Source: Gammaproteobacteria bacterium RIFOXYD12_FULL_61_37 (GTDB lineage Bacteria > Pseudomonadota > Gammaproteobacteria > Chromatiales > Chromatiaceae). Taken from it: a stretch of DNA of 64,000 nucleotides. A program made the position numbers and the translations under genes. The DNA is taken from the NCBI GenBank assembly GCA_001801995.1, contig MGZB01000055.1, positions 187,978 to 251,977 on the forward strand. The letters run 5' to 3'. Under the pieces are notes generated by a model. The model searched no databases. It was not told the DNA's origin and was given only the letters and a program-made list of their open reading frames with translations. Below are positions 27,450 to 38,771 of the stretch, in pieces. Position 1 is the first letter of the stretch, and every line of letters begins with the position of its first letter.

Positions 27450-30400
27450 TTTTTGAGCTGCCTGTCCGGCAGTGAAGGATACCGCCTAGGTGCTCATCAA
27501 CTCCGCCAATTTCTGAGCTGCCTGTCCGGCAGTGAAGGGTCACCCTGCCGCCCCTGGCTTTTTTCACCATTTCTGAGCTGCCTGTCCGGCAGTGAAGCGG
27601 GAGGACGTTGAGAAACGGACGCGGAGACTTTTCTGAGCTGCCTGTCCGGCAGTGAAGCCGGGTCAGTTGGCGGACAGGCCGCCGCCTTCTTTCTGAGCTG
27701 CCTGTCCGGCAGTGAAGGAGCGCAATTTCGGCGCCACGCGCAGCGCCATTTTCTGAGCTGCCTGTCCGGCAGTGAAGGCTATGCAGGAGCTGCAATCTTC
27801 AGATCGAGTTTTCTGAGCTGCCTGTCCGGCAGTGAAGCACAGATCCGAGGGGCCGCGCCAGGGCGACCATTTCTGAGCTGCCTGTCCGGCAGTGAAGGGC
27901 CCAATAATCCGGGTCGGCGTAATACCATTTTTCTGAGCTGCCTGTCCGGCAGTGAAGGGGATTGAAGTCGCATGACATTCACGGCGCATTTTCTGAGCTG
28001 CCTGTCCGGCAGTGAAGCACGTCCCCTGTCCCGCCTGCCAGACCCTCCATTTCTGAGCTGCCTGTCCGGCAGTGAAGATCACCGATATCACCCCCGGCAG
28101 CGGGCATGATTTCTGAGCTGCCTGTCCGGCAGTGAAGGCAGTAGAGCGATCGGCGGGGGGCCATATGGGTTTCTGAACTGCCTGTCCGGCAGTGAAGCCT
28201 CTGTTCCCGGAGCACCATCGGCACCAGGATTTCTGAGCTGCCTGTCCGGCAGTGAAGGTATGGCTACGCGGGAGTGGATGTGTAAGGAGTTTCTGAGCTG
28301 CCTGTCCGGCAGTGAAGATTCGTCTGGGCTGGCTGATTTCATCCTTCTGTTTCTGAGCTGCCTGTCCGGCAGTGAAGACAACGTCTGAGGTTGCGTACCT
28401 CAACGATATTTTCTGAGCTGCCTGTCCGGCAGTGAAGAGACTGGTTGACCGTGTTCGTGGCCACAGACTTTTCTGAGCTGCCTGTCCGGCAGTGAAGATC
28501 CCTGGGGCCAGTGGCGATTAGTGGAAATATTTCTGAGCTGCCTGTCCGGCAGTGAAGAGATCATCCACCTGTTCGAGCAGGAGCGGGCATTTCTGAGCTG
28601 CCTGTCCGGCAGTGAAGAACGACCTGGCCGAGGCACCGATCACCGACCTTTTCTGAGCTGCCTGTCCGGCAGTGAAGGCCAGCCGCTTGTTGATGAGCTT
28701 GCCGTTGTCTTTCTGAGCTGCCTGTCCGGCAGTGAAGGTCCGCGCCCTCGACCGTGACGGTGCCGGTCATTTCTGAGCTGCCTGTCCGGCAGTGAAGGAT
28801 GCCTCGGTAAAACTGATCACGGCGCTGGTTTTCTGAGCTGCCTGTCCGGCAGTGAAGATCCGCGAATTCGGCTTCGCCAATCCGGTATTTTTCTGAGCTG
28901 CCTGTCCGGCAGTGAAGATCGACCATTGCTTGCGTCCGGCGGCATTCCCTTTCTGAGCTGCCTGTCCGGCAGTGAAGCCCCTTCGATCAACAGACCTGGA
29001 CCGGCGAATTTTCTGAGCTGCCTGTCCGGCAGTGAAGGGGCACAGACTACCAGGTCAATCTGGCGGCCGTTTCTGAGCTGCCTGTCCGGCAGTGAAGTCC
29101 CAGCCTTTGCCGCTGGCGTATTGCCGGATTTTCTGAGCTGCCTGTCCGGCAGTGAAGATGGAGCGCATGGCTGTGTTCGAGCGCCTGATGTTTCTGAGCT
29201 GCCTGTCCGGCAGTGAAGTCCGCGAACGCGCCCGCAGCGCCTTTGAATGCTTTCTGAGCTGCCTGTCCGGCAGTGAAGCTGGATCTGCAATTCAACGAGC
29301 CGGTCATCGATTTCTGAGCTGCCTGTCCGGCAGTGAAGGCCATGAACACGGCCCAGAGGATCACGAGGGATTTCTGAGCTGCCTGTCCGGCAGTGAAGAT
29401 CTGGATTGCGCTCTAGGTCGATTCCGATCTTTTTCTGAGCTGCCTGTCCGGCAGTGAAGCTGACGGCCGTCGCCGGTGCATCGGCCTATCGTTTCTGAGC
29501 TGCCTGTCCGGCAGTGAAGTGACTCGTTCCGGGTACTGCCGGAACGTGTTTTTTCTGAGCTGCCTGTCCGGCAGTGAAGCTGGTCAGAATTTCATTATCA
29601 CGATCCTTTGATTTCTGAGCTGCCTGTCCGGCAGTGAAGAAACGATCCCTCTCGCCTGGGGTCTGGCATCATTTCTGAGCTGCCTGTCCGGCAGTGAAGC
29701 CCGGCTCGGGCGATCCGATGACGTTGATAGATTTCTGAGCTGCCTGTCCGGCAGTGAAGTTCACCGGTGCGCCCGGCCAGATAGCCAACATTTTCTGAGC
29801 TGCCTGTCCGGCAGTGAAGGAGTCTGCCGCACACAATCGCTCCGCGAGTTTTTTCTGAGCTGCCTGTCCGGCAGTGAAGCTACTATGAAGCGTCGAATGA
29901 AATGTGGGCCATTTCTGAGCTGCCTGTCCGGCAGTGAAGCGAGGGTTTCGGAAGATGAACAGCCGGTTCCTTTTCTGAGCTGCCTGTCCGGCAGTGAAGA
30001 TTCCGGCGCTCCGCCCGATCGGTTCACGGCCTTTCTGAGCTGCCTGTCCGGCAGTGAAGATGGTGTGGCACGTATTGGATATTGTTCGGCATTTCTGAGC
30101 TGCCTGTCCGGCAGTGAAGAGCAAATAGCTATTGACGCGCGCAAAGCCCTCTTTCTGAGCTGCCTGTCCGGCAGTGAAGTTCGTGGTGCGGGCCGCCGCC
30201 GTGCGCCACTACTTTCTGAGCTGCCTGTCCGGCAGTGAAGAGTTACCCCGCGCCGCTGGAGGCCTGGGTCGATTTCTGAGCTGCCTGTCCGGCAGTGAAG
30301 AGCCTGCTGGACGAGCTGTTGCCCCAGATCCATTTCTGAGCTGCCTGTCCGGCAGTGAAGCTGGACCTGGGCGCCGAACAGATCGTCATCCATTTCTGAG

Positions 30401-33400
30401 CTGCCTGTCCGGCAGTGAAGGAGGTCGGACACCAGGGCGTCGAGCTGGCCTATTTCTGAGCTGCCTGTCCGGCAGTGAAGGTGGTGCTGATCGCCCCCCA
30501 CGTCGAGCAGATTTTCTGAGCTGCCTGTCCGGCAGTGAAGGTTGAAATTTACGGCTTTGCGCTTGACCACATTTTCTGAGCTGCCTGTCCGGCAGTGAAG
30601 TCCTCTTAGATGCTACGAAAGCGGGCGATGTTGTTTCTGAGCTGCCTGTCCGGCAGTGAAGTCGAGGTTGCGTAATAATCGCCGGTGCGCATCTTTCTGA
30701 GCTGCCTGTCCGGCAGTGAAGGCAACAACGGACGCGGCGGCCGCCGGTTGCATTTTCTGAGCTGCCTGTCCGGCAGTGAAGGGATACCGGCGTTGGAAGC
30801 GCTCACCAAGGCATTTCTGAGCTGCCTGTCCGGCAGTGAAGAGGGTAACGCCGTAGCCGCTCGGGATGACGTTTTTCTGAGCTGCCTGTCCGGCAGTGAA
30901 GATCAACGCCCTGCGCGACCAGTACGGCATCAATTTCTGAGCTGCCTGTCCGGCAGTGAAGATGAAAACTATTGTTGGGGCTAATGATCCCAATTTCTGA
31001 GCTGCCTGTCCGGCAGTGAAGATCGAGAATGCCGCGCAGACGGTCCCCGGTGTTTTCTGAGCTGCCTGTCCGGCAGTGAAGGACAGCAGTCAGATCCCCT
31101 TCTTGCTTCGGGATTTCTGAGCTGCCTGTCCGGCAGTGAAGAATAAGAAACAGCTCAAATTCGTAATCACACTTTTCTGAGCTGCCTGTCCGGCAGTGAA
31201 GGCATCGTGTAACTGGTGGCGCCGACCGTCACATTTCTGAGCTGCCTGTCCGGCAGTGAAGTGACAGTCTTAGTGCCAGCGGCAAAAGCCACAATTTCTG
31301 AGCTGCCTGTCCGGCAGTGAAGATTGACGCACCGTCGGCAAATACGGAGTGATATTTCTGAGCTGCCTGTCCGGCAGTGAAGTCCGGGACCGGCGGCTGG
31401 ATCGATATCACCAATTTCTGAGCTGCCTGTCCGGCAGTGAAGGTGCCGTCCGACCGCTGGCGGGCGGTGATGGTTTTCTGAGCTGCCTGTCCGGCAGTGA
31501 AGGATCCCATGGGCCAAGTGGGAGCCCGGCATCATTTCTGAGCTGCCTGTCCGGCAGTGAAGACATCGGCATGAGCGTCGAGGCGGTCTCGGCATTTTCT
31601 GAGCTGCCTGTCCGGCAGTGAAGTCATACTGAACAAATGCGAGCTGATCCTCATATTTCTGAGCTGCTTGTCCGGCAGTGAAGACCGCGCTCGCAACATC
31701 TTGGGCTAGAGCATATTTCTGAGCTGCCTGTCCGGCAGTGAAGTTACGGTGGTGGGCAACGGCGTCACCCGGAGCTTTCTGAGCTGCCTGTCCGGCAGTG
31801 AAGCGATCGCATCATCGTCGAGAAGGTGCTCCCCTTTTCTGAGCTGCCTGTCCGGCAGTGAAGGCATCATCATGGACCCAAAGGCCGGGGACATATTTCT
31901 GAGCTGCCTGTCCGGCAGTGAAGGCATCATCATGGACCCAAAGGCCGGGGACATATTTCTGAGCTGCCTGTCCGGCAGTGAAGATCGAATATCGCTCCTT
32001 CTCGTGCGATGTGGGCTTTCTGAGCTGCCTGTCCGGCAGTGAAGATTGAGCCCGGCCAGCATCGAGGCCCCGTAGTTTTCTGAGCTGCCTGTCCGGCAGT
32101 GAAGACAGAAGAAGATCGCCGATGCCGATGCCGGGCTTTTCTGAGCTGCCTGTCCGGCAGTGAAGGACCTGACCAACGGTCTGACGATTGCGGTCAATTT
32201 CTGAGCTGCCTGTCCGGCAGTGAAGGCATTGCGGGGCAAGCTCGCCCAGGCCTCGGCTTTCTGAGCTGCCTGTCCGGCAGTGAAGGCGAGGATGGCGGTG
32301 CGCAAGCGGTAGATAGCTTTCTGAGCTGCCTGTCCGGCAGTGAAGCAGTGTCCGCGATGATTCCGCACGAGGTATTATTTCTGAGCTGCCTGTCCGGCAG
32401 TGAAGCACATCGGTGAACTCCCTGCCGATTGTGTGCTTTTCTGAGCTGCCTGTCCGGCAGTGAAGCCGGGAACTTCGCCACGAAATACCTACTGTCATTT
32501 CTGAGCTGCCTGTCCGGCAGTGAAGTGTACGATCTTAGCCATGGGGTGTCCTCCTGATTTCTGAGCTGCCTGTCCGGCAGTGAAGGCGTAGTTCCGGCGG
32601 ACGAACGCGATAGCCCCTTTCTGAGCTGCCTGTCCGGCAGTGAAGGATGGCACGTTCACTACGCTCCAATCGGAAATTTTCTGAGCTGCCTGTCCGGCAG
32701 TGAAGTTCAACCAAGAAATCGATGACCCTCCTTATCTTTTCTGAGCTGCCTGTCCGGCAGTGAAGATGTATGACGCCTCTACCCCATCGGATTTCTGTTT
32801 CTGAGCTGCCTGTCCGGCAGTGAAGTGAGTGGCATGGTGAAAAACCGCCATTTATCACTTTCTGAGCTGCCTGTCCGGCAGTGAAGACTCGCTTCCACTT
32901 CTCGTCCTCAACGCATGATTTCTGAGCTGCCTGTCCGGCAGTGAAGTCATCGACCATATCCAGATCATGTCCGCGAAGTTTCTGAGCTGCCTGTCCGGCA
33001 GTGAAGCTCGATGTCGGGCACTTCGGGTTCTTCTTCGTTTTCTGAGCTGCCTGTCCGGCAGTGAAGAAGCCTGTTGTATGCAAACAACACTTTATCACTT
33101 TCTGAGCTGCCTGTCCGGCAGTGAAGCGGTACGCAACCATAGGCTTACCATGCGGGACTTTCTGAGCTGCCTGTCCGGCAGTGAAGCGTTCCGGTGTGTA
33201 TCTCGCTCTCATCGAACTTTTCTGAGCTGCCTGTCCGGCAGTGAAGGGAGACCAATCGGCCCGAGCCATGGTGACAGATTTCTGAGCTGCCTGTCCGGCA
33301 GTGAAGTCACTCATATTTTGCTTTTAGCCTAGCGAGCATTTCTGAGCTGCCTGTCCGGCAGTGAAGGCATCGCCGAGCTATTAGATCGGATGCTCACCTT

Positions 33401-34627
33401 TCTGAGCTGCCTGTCCGGCAGTGAAGCTTAGATGTGGCGGCCCCGCCGTACATCAGGTTTTCTGAGCTGCCTGTCCGGCAGTGAAGCTGGAGGATTCTCT
33501 AGCGAGCGACAAGCTGTTCTTTCTGAGCTGCCTGTCCGGCAGTGAAGAGAACGCTCGTCCTCGCCCACCTTCCATACAATTTCTGAGCTGCCTGTCCGGC
33601 AGTGAAGACACTGGCCCCGCATCGTAGGAATCGATTACGTTTCTGAGCTGCCTGTCCGGCAGTGAAGTGGATACAGCGATAAGCACCCGCACATAAATGT
33701 TTCTGAGCTGCCTGTCCGGCAGTGAAGGAGCCGCAACTTAGTTTCGATTGATCCGTCTGTTTCTGAGCTGCCTGTCCGGCAGTGAAGAAGAACGAAGGCA
33801 ACCCCCTGGCCTGGTTCCTTTTCTGAGCTGCCTGTCCGGCAGTGAAGAAAGAAAAACGAGGGGGGGCAGGCCGCGGCCATTTCTGAGCTGCCTGTCCGGC
33901 AGTGAAGAATGGCGGGAGTGCTACGCAGGCGTATGTACATTTCTGAGCTGCCTGTCCGGCAGTGAAGACGAGCCGGACACACACCAGCACCTTCGTGCTT
34001 TTCTGAGCTGCCTGTCCGGCAGTGAAGGCGGGCGCACTTACGCGCACGGGGGGGAGCTTTTTCTGAGCTGCCTGTCCGGCAGTGAAGGCTGGTGTGTGTC
34101 CGGCTAGTAGAGGGGACCATTTCTGAGCTGCCTGTCCGGCAGTGAAGTATTTTTGAAACAGGGTTGCTCAATCGTTTCCTTTCTGAGCTGCCTGTCCGGC
34201 AGTGAAGGTGGGATTATGTGTCCCACACCAACCAAACGATTTCTGAGCTGCCTGTCCGGCAGTGAAGGAGTTGGATGCCAGCTCCTTTATCATGTTGCAT
34301 TTCTGAGCTGCCTGTCCGGCAGTGAAGATTTTGAGGGACTAACACGGACAAACGCAACGTTTCTGAGCTGCCTGTCCGGCAGTGAAGCGGCGGCTAGAGC
34401 CCTGGAGGACTCGCTAGCTTTTCTGAGCTGCCTGTCCGGCAGTGAAGGCGTGATGTTGTAGTTTCCGCCCGCTGGAACTTTTCTGAGCTGCCTGTCCGGC
34501 AGTGAAGTTCCAGACCGAATTCTATAAGCGCATGGGCGATTTCTGAGCTGCCTGTCCGGCAGTGAAGTGCTCCAGGGCGGCATTCTCGGCTTCGGGTCTT
34601 TTCTGAGCTGCCTGTCCGGCAGTGAAG
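27450..34627 (-). CRISPR. Type I-F CRISPR array, 120 repeats and 119 spacers
   Basis: The array has 120 repeats of 28 bp at a 60-61 bp period: 109 spacers of 32 bp and 10 of 33 bp. Read on the transcribed minus strand, the repeat begins CTTCACTGCC and ends GCTCAGAAA, with a CTGCC/GGCAG stem of the type cut by Cas6f. The leader and cas genes lie at the right end, so the newest spacers should be near 34.6 kb. I saw three variant repeats: the leader-distal terminal copy at 27450-27477, 28170-28197 and 31656-31683, each with one substitution. One spacer is present twice in tandem (31864-31895 and 31924-31955). All ORFs inside the array are artefacts of the repeat being open in several frames. Confidence 0.99.
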
Positions 34628-34757
34628 TAGATGATACAACAGTCTAACCATTTAATTGTTTAAGAAAAATAGCCGATTCGTTTCGACCGACCCAATTTCC
34701 GTCGCCTCCGCCAAGCACTTGAAAACAATGGCTTCTTGGAAGCGCCAGAAAAAAGGG
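34628..34757 (-). promoter_or_regulatory. CRISPR leader
   Basis: 130 bp between the cas6f stop and the first repeat, AT-rich next to the array. On the minus strand it begins with TCTGACCCTTTTTTCTGG, similar to the T-rich start of other type I-F leaders. It should hold the array promoter and the adaptation signals. Confidence 0.75.
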
Positions 34758-35321
34758 TCAGAACCAGGGGACGGTGGCGGTTGTGCTCAAGCCGTAGGCG
34801 CTGAAGCTACCCGCGCGAGCCTCCGCCTCCTTGGGCATGTGCTCTATGAAGAGCCGGAATTGTTGGTTGGTGCTTTGGCTGTTCAGTACCACGTAGGGCA
34901 AATCCAGCAGCTTGGCCTTTTCGTCCGGGATTGCCGCACGCGCTTGGTCTTCGCTTACGCCCTTGCGGGCAATCAGGCGGCGGCGCTCCCTTTCTGGGTT
35001 GCTCTTCGCCTGTACCCGCCGCACGGTGCGGTATTGCGCATGGGCGGGTACAGCGCTTGGGCTGCCTACCGTCAGGTGGTCGCTCATGCCCTTCAGCCAG
35101 CCGTTTTGCATGAAGCGCTCCAGGGTGGCCGCTGTGCCGTGCAGGCGAAGGTGATGGCCGAGCGAGTGGCTTTTTTGCCCTACGTCGGGAAAGCTCACGC
35201 CGATGCTCCCTTCGCCAAAAGTCACCAGCCCCCGGTGGAGTTTGCCGAACAGGGCGTTCATCAGCAGCGTGGATGGGAACTCGGGATCGGGCAGTAGCCG
35301 GATGTCGATATAGGTATCCAT
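34758..35321 (-). CDS. cas6f: Type I-F CRISPR endoribonuclease Cas6f (Csy4)
   Basis: I start at ATG 35321 rather than the longer ORF start at 35354, because this gives exactly 187 residues, the length of Pseudomonas Csy4, and begins MDTYIDIRLLPDPEFP like that protein. The catalytic histidine falls at position 29 (FGKLHRGL). The arginine-rich RNA-binding helix (RRVQAKSNPERERRRL) and the C-terminal GLSTTATVPWF are conserved. It cleaves pre-crRNA at the base of the repeat hairpin and stays bound in the Csy complex. It is the last cas gene, next to the leader. Confidence 0.95.
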   Translation of the reverse strand: MDTYIDIRLLPDPEFPSTLLMNALFGKLHRGLVTFGEGSIGVSFPDVGQKSHSLGHHLRLHGTAATLERFMQNGWLKGMSDHLTVGSPSAVPAHAQYRTVRRVQAKSNPERERRRLIARKGVSEDQARAAIPDEKAKLLDLPYVVLNSQSTNQQFRLFIEHMPKEAEARAGSFSAYGLSTTATVPWF

Positions 35322-35331
35322 GGTTGGTTCG

Positions 35332-36378
35332 CTATTCCTTGTCGCTGTCGCCAAACACGCCGCCGCGTATCAGCGTGGCCATCACGAAATGCTTGCCGCC
35401 CTCGTCGGGTTCCTTGTCTTTGAGCACCCAGCCGTCGAGCAGGGAGTAGAAATCGACTTTCACTTTGGGCTGGCGATAGGCTCTACCCAGGTTGGTGACG
35501 GAGCCGTAGGGTTCGACGGCGATGGGGCCGAGATCGTCGCCTTCCTCGTTCGGATACCAGGTGTCGATGGTGCGCAAGGCATTGCCGATCTTCTGGCTGT
35601 GCATGGCGGCGACCTTGCCAACTTCGTAAAGCGTTTTGCTCTTCTGGCCGCGCTTGTCGCCCTTGTCGAGGATGAGTTCCTGCGAGGGGTAAACCTCCTG
35701 ACCATCGCCGACGCGGGCGTAAGCGACGACTTCCAGCAGGGTGTGGCTTTGGCCGGCAAGACCTTGTTCGATGGTGGCTGCCAGTTGCGCGATGTCTTTC
35801 TCGGCAGCGGCCGGGACAGCGAAGTTGCGCAGGCTGAAATCGAGTGCGTTGAAGTGCCACGTTTGTTTCGCGACGCCCTTGTCGAGATGGCGCACCTCAA
35901 CGGCGATTTGCTCAGCGCCAACCCGGTTACGCCACAAGAAGCGGCCGTTGGCGAGGTTGATGGCGTAGCGGCGGGCCAGTTCGGCAAAGCCGGTGCTGGT
36001 CACGTAGCTTTGCACGGTCGCTTGCAGCTTGGCCTGGTAGGTCTGGTTGTTGCAGGCCGATGGTACGCCGGCACCGCCAAGCACGCGCAGCGTGAAGCGC
36101 AGGCGCAGCGTGTCGGTGTCGTTGGGCAGGGTGGCGACGTCTACGGTTTGCAGATTGGGGTTTTCGATGGCGGCGTCGAGTTTGGCCGGGTCTTGATCCT
36201 TGGTTTTGAGCCGGTTCGAAATGGTGCCGCGTACCGATTTTTCGTGAATGGCGACGACGGGCCAGGCACCACCCTTGGCGATGTCGTCCCAGCGTCCGGC
36301 GCTGAAAAGGCCGTCGGAAGGATCGAGTTTGCGTTCAAAGGCGAGTACGGAAGCGGTAGAGAGGTCGGTCTTGGCCAT
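35332..36378 (-). CDS. csy3: Type I-F backbone protein Csy3 (Cas7f)
   Basis: The 348-residue protein carries typical Csy3 segments ([57 protein letters not shown]). Six copies form the filament along the crRNA in the surveillance complex. The gene lies 2 nt downstream of csy2 and 10 nt upstream of cas6f, so the cas genes are co-transcribed. No disruption is visible. Confidence 0.95.
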   Translation of the reverse strand: MAKTDLSTASVLAFERKLDPSDGLFSAGRWDDIAKGGAWPVVAIHEKSVRGTISNRLKTKDQDPAKLDAAIENPNLQTVDVATLPNDTDTLRLRFTLRVLGGAGVPSACNNQTYQAKLQATVQSYVTSTGFAELARRYAINLANGRFLWRNRVGAEQIAVEVRHLDKGVAKQTWHFNALDFSLRNFAVPAAAEKDIAQLAATIEQGLAGQSHTLLEVVAYARVGDGQEVYPSQELILDKGDKRGQKSKTLYEVGKVAAMHSQKIGNALRTIDTWYPNEEGDDLGPIAVEPYGSVTNLGRAYRQPKVKVDFYSLLDGWVLKDKEPDEGGKHFVMATLIRGGVFGDSDKE

Positions 36379-36380
36379 GA

Positions 36381-37430
36381 TTAAGCTCCTTGAATGGTGT
36401 TGAGTGCGGCGTTATTTTCGGTTTCGGTTCGCGATGCAGTAACGGTTTCGGCGTAGCGGTTAACGCAGCGGTAGAGCCCGGCTTCCGCGTCTGTTGTGCT
36501 GTGCCAGAGCAGCTGCTCCAGTTGGTTCAGGCGATGCGGGCCTATCCATTGGCCGAGCGAGTAAAGGCTCTCGACAAAGCGGAAAGGCTCGCCACTGTCG
36601 CGCGCGCTGGAGACTTCGCCTGGCGCGTAAAGCGGCGAAATGCCGGCGTAGCCGATGGGCAGCGGGACGAGCCAGCCGGGGCGTTTCTCAAGCAGCCATT
36701 CCACTTTCTCCTGCCCTTCGTGGGTGGGTAGCGATGGCATATGGTTCAGGCGAGTGATGTCGAGCAGTGCATCAAGCAGGTTGGCGTTGCTGCCATTGCC
36801 CTTGAGCTTGCCCAGCCTTTCCTCCAGCAGATCAGGTCGATGCACCAGAGCGAAGCCGGGCAGCAGGCGGCGGCGCAATCGGGCCAACGCTTTGCGTTGG
36901 TCTGCGACAACATCGGGCCAAGGTATCCAGTGGGGTTTGGGCAAACGCGGGCCATTTGGCGGCAAGATGCTGCCACCGGCCAGGCGCATGCCGAGGGCGG
37001 TTTCGTAGGCGGCATCGGCGAAAAGCTGCTCTTCCAGTGCTTCGTCGAATCCACCACGCACGGCGATGGCGAGACTGATTTCCAGATGCGCGTGACCTTC
37101 CTCGACTATCGCCGCTGGCGTGCCTTCGCTAATGAACTTGCCTGCATCGCGCTTGAGGTATACCGGATTGCGGCTTTGCGTGAAGACCAGATGTTGCCGC
37201 CGGTTGGGCTTGAAAGTTTGCGCTTCGAAGCCGTGGCAAACGATGCCGACGCCGCCGAAGGCCTGCCCGTATTCGCTCGATAGACGCCGCTGCAAAGCAT
37301 GGGTGAAGCCGAGGAAAGCGGTGGGAGATGGAAATCCCCAGGTGAGCGGGCTGGAAATGGCGTTGGCGTTTTGTACCCGTAGATGCGGCAACACCAGCAA
37401 GCCGTCGGGTTTGAAGTCGGGCTTACTCAT
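36381..37430 (-). CDS. csy2: Type I-F protein Csy2 (Cas5f)
   Basis: The start is taken at ATG 37430 ([19 protein letters not shown]), which overlaps the csy1 end by 8 nt; the longer ORF start at 37469 lies well inside csy1. The 349-residue product has the Csy2 signature [18 protein letters not shown] near its N-terminus. It caps the 5' handle of the crRNA together with Csy1. Confidence 0.93.
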   Translation of the reverse strand: MSKPDFKPDGLLVLPHLRVQNANAISSPLTWGFPSPTAFLGFTHALQRRLSSEYGQAFGGVGIVCHGFEAQTFKPNRRQHLVFTQSRNPVYLKRDAGKFISEGTPAAIVEEGHAHLEISLAIAVRGGFDEALEEQLFADAAYETALGMRLAGGSILPPNGPRLPKPHWIPWPDVVADQRKALARLRRRLLPGFALVHRPDLLEERLGKLKGNGSNANLLDALLDITRLNHMPSLPTHEGQEKVEWLLEKRPGWLVPLPIGYAGISPLYAPGEVSSARDSGEPFRFVESLYSLGQWIGPHRLNQLEQLLWHSTTDAEAGLYRCVNRYAETVTASRTETENNAALNTIQGA

Positions 37431-38742
37431 CTTCAAGCTCCTCGCGCAGCATCTTGAGTTCATTGCCAAGAACCGCTTGCCATACCAAGGCTTCTGGGCC
37501 GCCGAGCAGCGTCTTGTCGGTTTTCAGGGCAGCGTTGAGCCAGTTGGCGAAACGCAGACAAACCTCATCCTTCCAATCGCCTTGTCGGTAGCGGGCGGCA
37601 AAGTCCTCATCGCTCAGTGCTCGATCCGGGTCGAGCCAGCATTGTTCGGCAAGGTTGAGCTGGCAATTAGCGTGGGCGCTCCAGCCGGGTTCCAATTCAC
37701 GTAGCTCGGCGGCCATGTTCAGCGCTTCGCCACACAAGTCGGCCACCAGTTCGGCGCGAGTCTCGCGGATGCGGATGTTGGTGCCTGCGTCGGCCACTCT
37801 GAGCAGGAAGTCCTTCAAAACGGCGACCAAGCGTCGTACTTCGCTGCGTGAGCCGAAATAACGGGCGAAGACCGTGTCGGTTTTGAGCGGCGGGCGCAGG
37901 GCAGAGGATTCCCAAATCGGTGGCACCGAAGCCAACAGATAGTTTTCACCTCGACGTTCGCTGTTGAGCTGGCTGATGTTTTGCGGCTTAGAGCCGCCAA
38001 AATTCTGGATGGCGAGATTGGGGTAATCCCGGTAGCCGTGGGCATGTGGCTTGTTCGCCCGTCGAGCGTCACGTGCTGCCTTGGCGGCATCGGAAAAGCG
38101 GTCTTCGGCGATACGCTCGTGCACCGCATGCGCCAGCGGTGACGACAGCAGCGGTGCCAGCAGGTGATAGCCGCCATCTTCCAGCGGCCAATAAAGCTGC
38201 TTGGCGAGCTTGTGCGAAGACGGGCCACCCTTGGCTTCGGGCAACGCGGCAAACGCCGCCAGCCATTCGGCAGCCTGGGCCGCATCGTCGCTCAGCGCTT
38301 CGGCCAGCGCCGGGTCGCGGGCAGTGGCACGGTCGAGCAGGGAGCGACCGTCGACGCTAAGGCGCAGGAATTTGTAGACGTCCAGCGCGGCGGCGTTGCC
38401 CACCACATCGGCCGACCATTCGCCGGCAAGACTGTGCGACCCAAGTTCAAGCGGCTCGGCAGCCGGGTTGCCAGGACTGGACAGGCTGGAGCCATCCGCC
38501 GACGGATGGGTAAACTTGATCGCGTGGGTAACTTGCTGAATCTGCCCAACACGATGCGCCGCGTCGGCGATCCAGGCGGCGGGTTGATGTTCGTCGATGA
38601 GTTTTTGCCGTGCTTCGTCATCGTCGGCTTTGAGTTTTTCCAGCTTGGGCTGGAGGCGATCCTCGCGCAGGAAGCGGGCGATTTCGGCCTTGATGCGTTG
38701 GCTTTCGCCGGGCGGCGATGGCGATAGCGGAGCGTCGTTCAT
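37423..38742 (-). CDS. csy1: Type I-F large-subunit-like protein Csy1 (Cas8f)
   Basis: The start is placed at ATG 38742, where AAGGAG lies 7 nt upstream; an in-frame ATG at 38775, overlapping the cas2-3 stop, is an alternative. This gives 439 residues, close to the 434 of Pseudomonas Csy1. Conserved stretches include RIKAEIARFLREDRLQPKLE, LLASVPPIWESSALRPPL and LAEQCWLDPDRA. Csy1 recognises the PAM and recruits Cas2-3. The gene is intact. Confidence 0.93.
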   Translation of the reverse strand: MNDAPLSPSPPGESQRIKAEIARFLREDRLQPKLEKLKADDDEARQKLIDEHQPAAWIADAAHRVGQIQQVTHAIKFTHPSADGSSLSSPGNPAAEPLELGSHSLAGEWSADVVGNAAALDVYKFLRLSVDGRSLLDRATARDPALAEALSDDAAQAAEWLAAFAALPEAKGGPSSHKLAKQLYWPLEDGGYHLLAPLLSSPLAHAVHERIAEDRFSDAAKAARDARRANKPHAHGYRDYPNLAIQNFGGSKPQNISQLNSERRGENYLLASVPPIWESSALRPPLKTDTVFARYFGSRSEVRRLVAVLKDFLLRVADAGTNIRIRETRAELVADLCGEALNMAAELRELEPGWSAHANCQLNLAEQCWLDPDRALSDEDFAARYRQGDWKDEVCLRFANWLNAALKTDKTLLGGPEALVWQAVLGNELKMLREELEDE

Positions 38743-38771
38743 AGGCTTCTCCTTGTGAATTACGTTGGTGT

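Noticed and set aside
27418-34651. Dozens of ORFs of 60-270 residues with periodic peptides such as FTAGQAAQK, LHCRTGSSE and SLPDRQLRN on both strands.
   Set aside because: They are the 28-bp CRISPR repeat read in three frames; spacer lengths of 32-33 bp keep frames open by chance. They are not repeat proteins.
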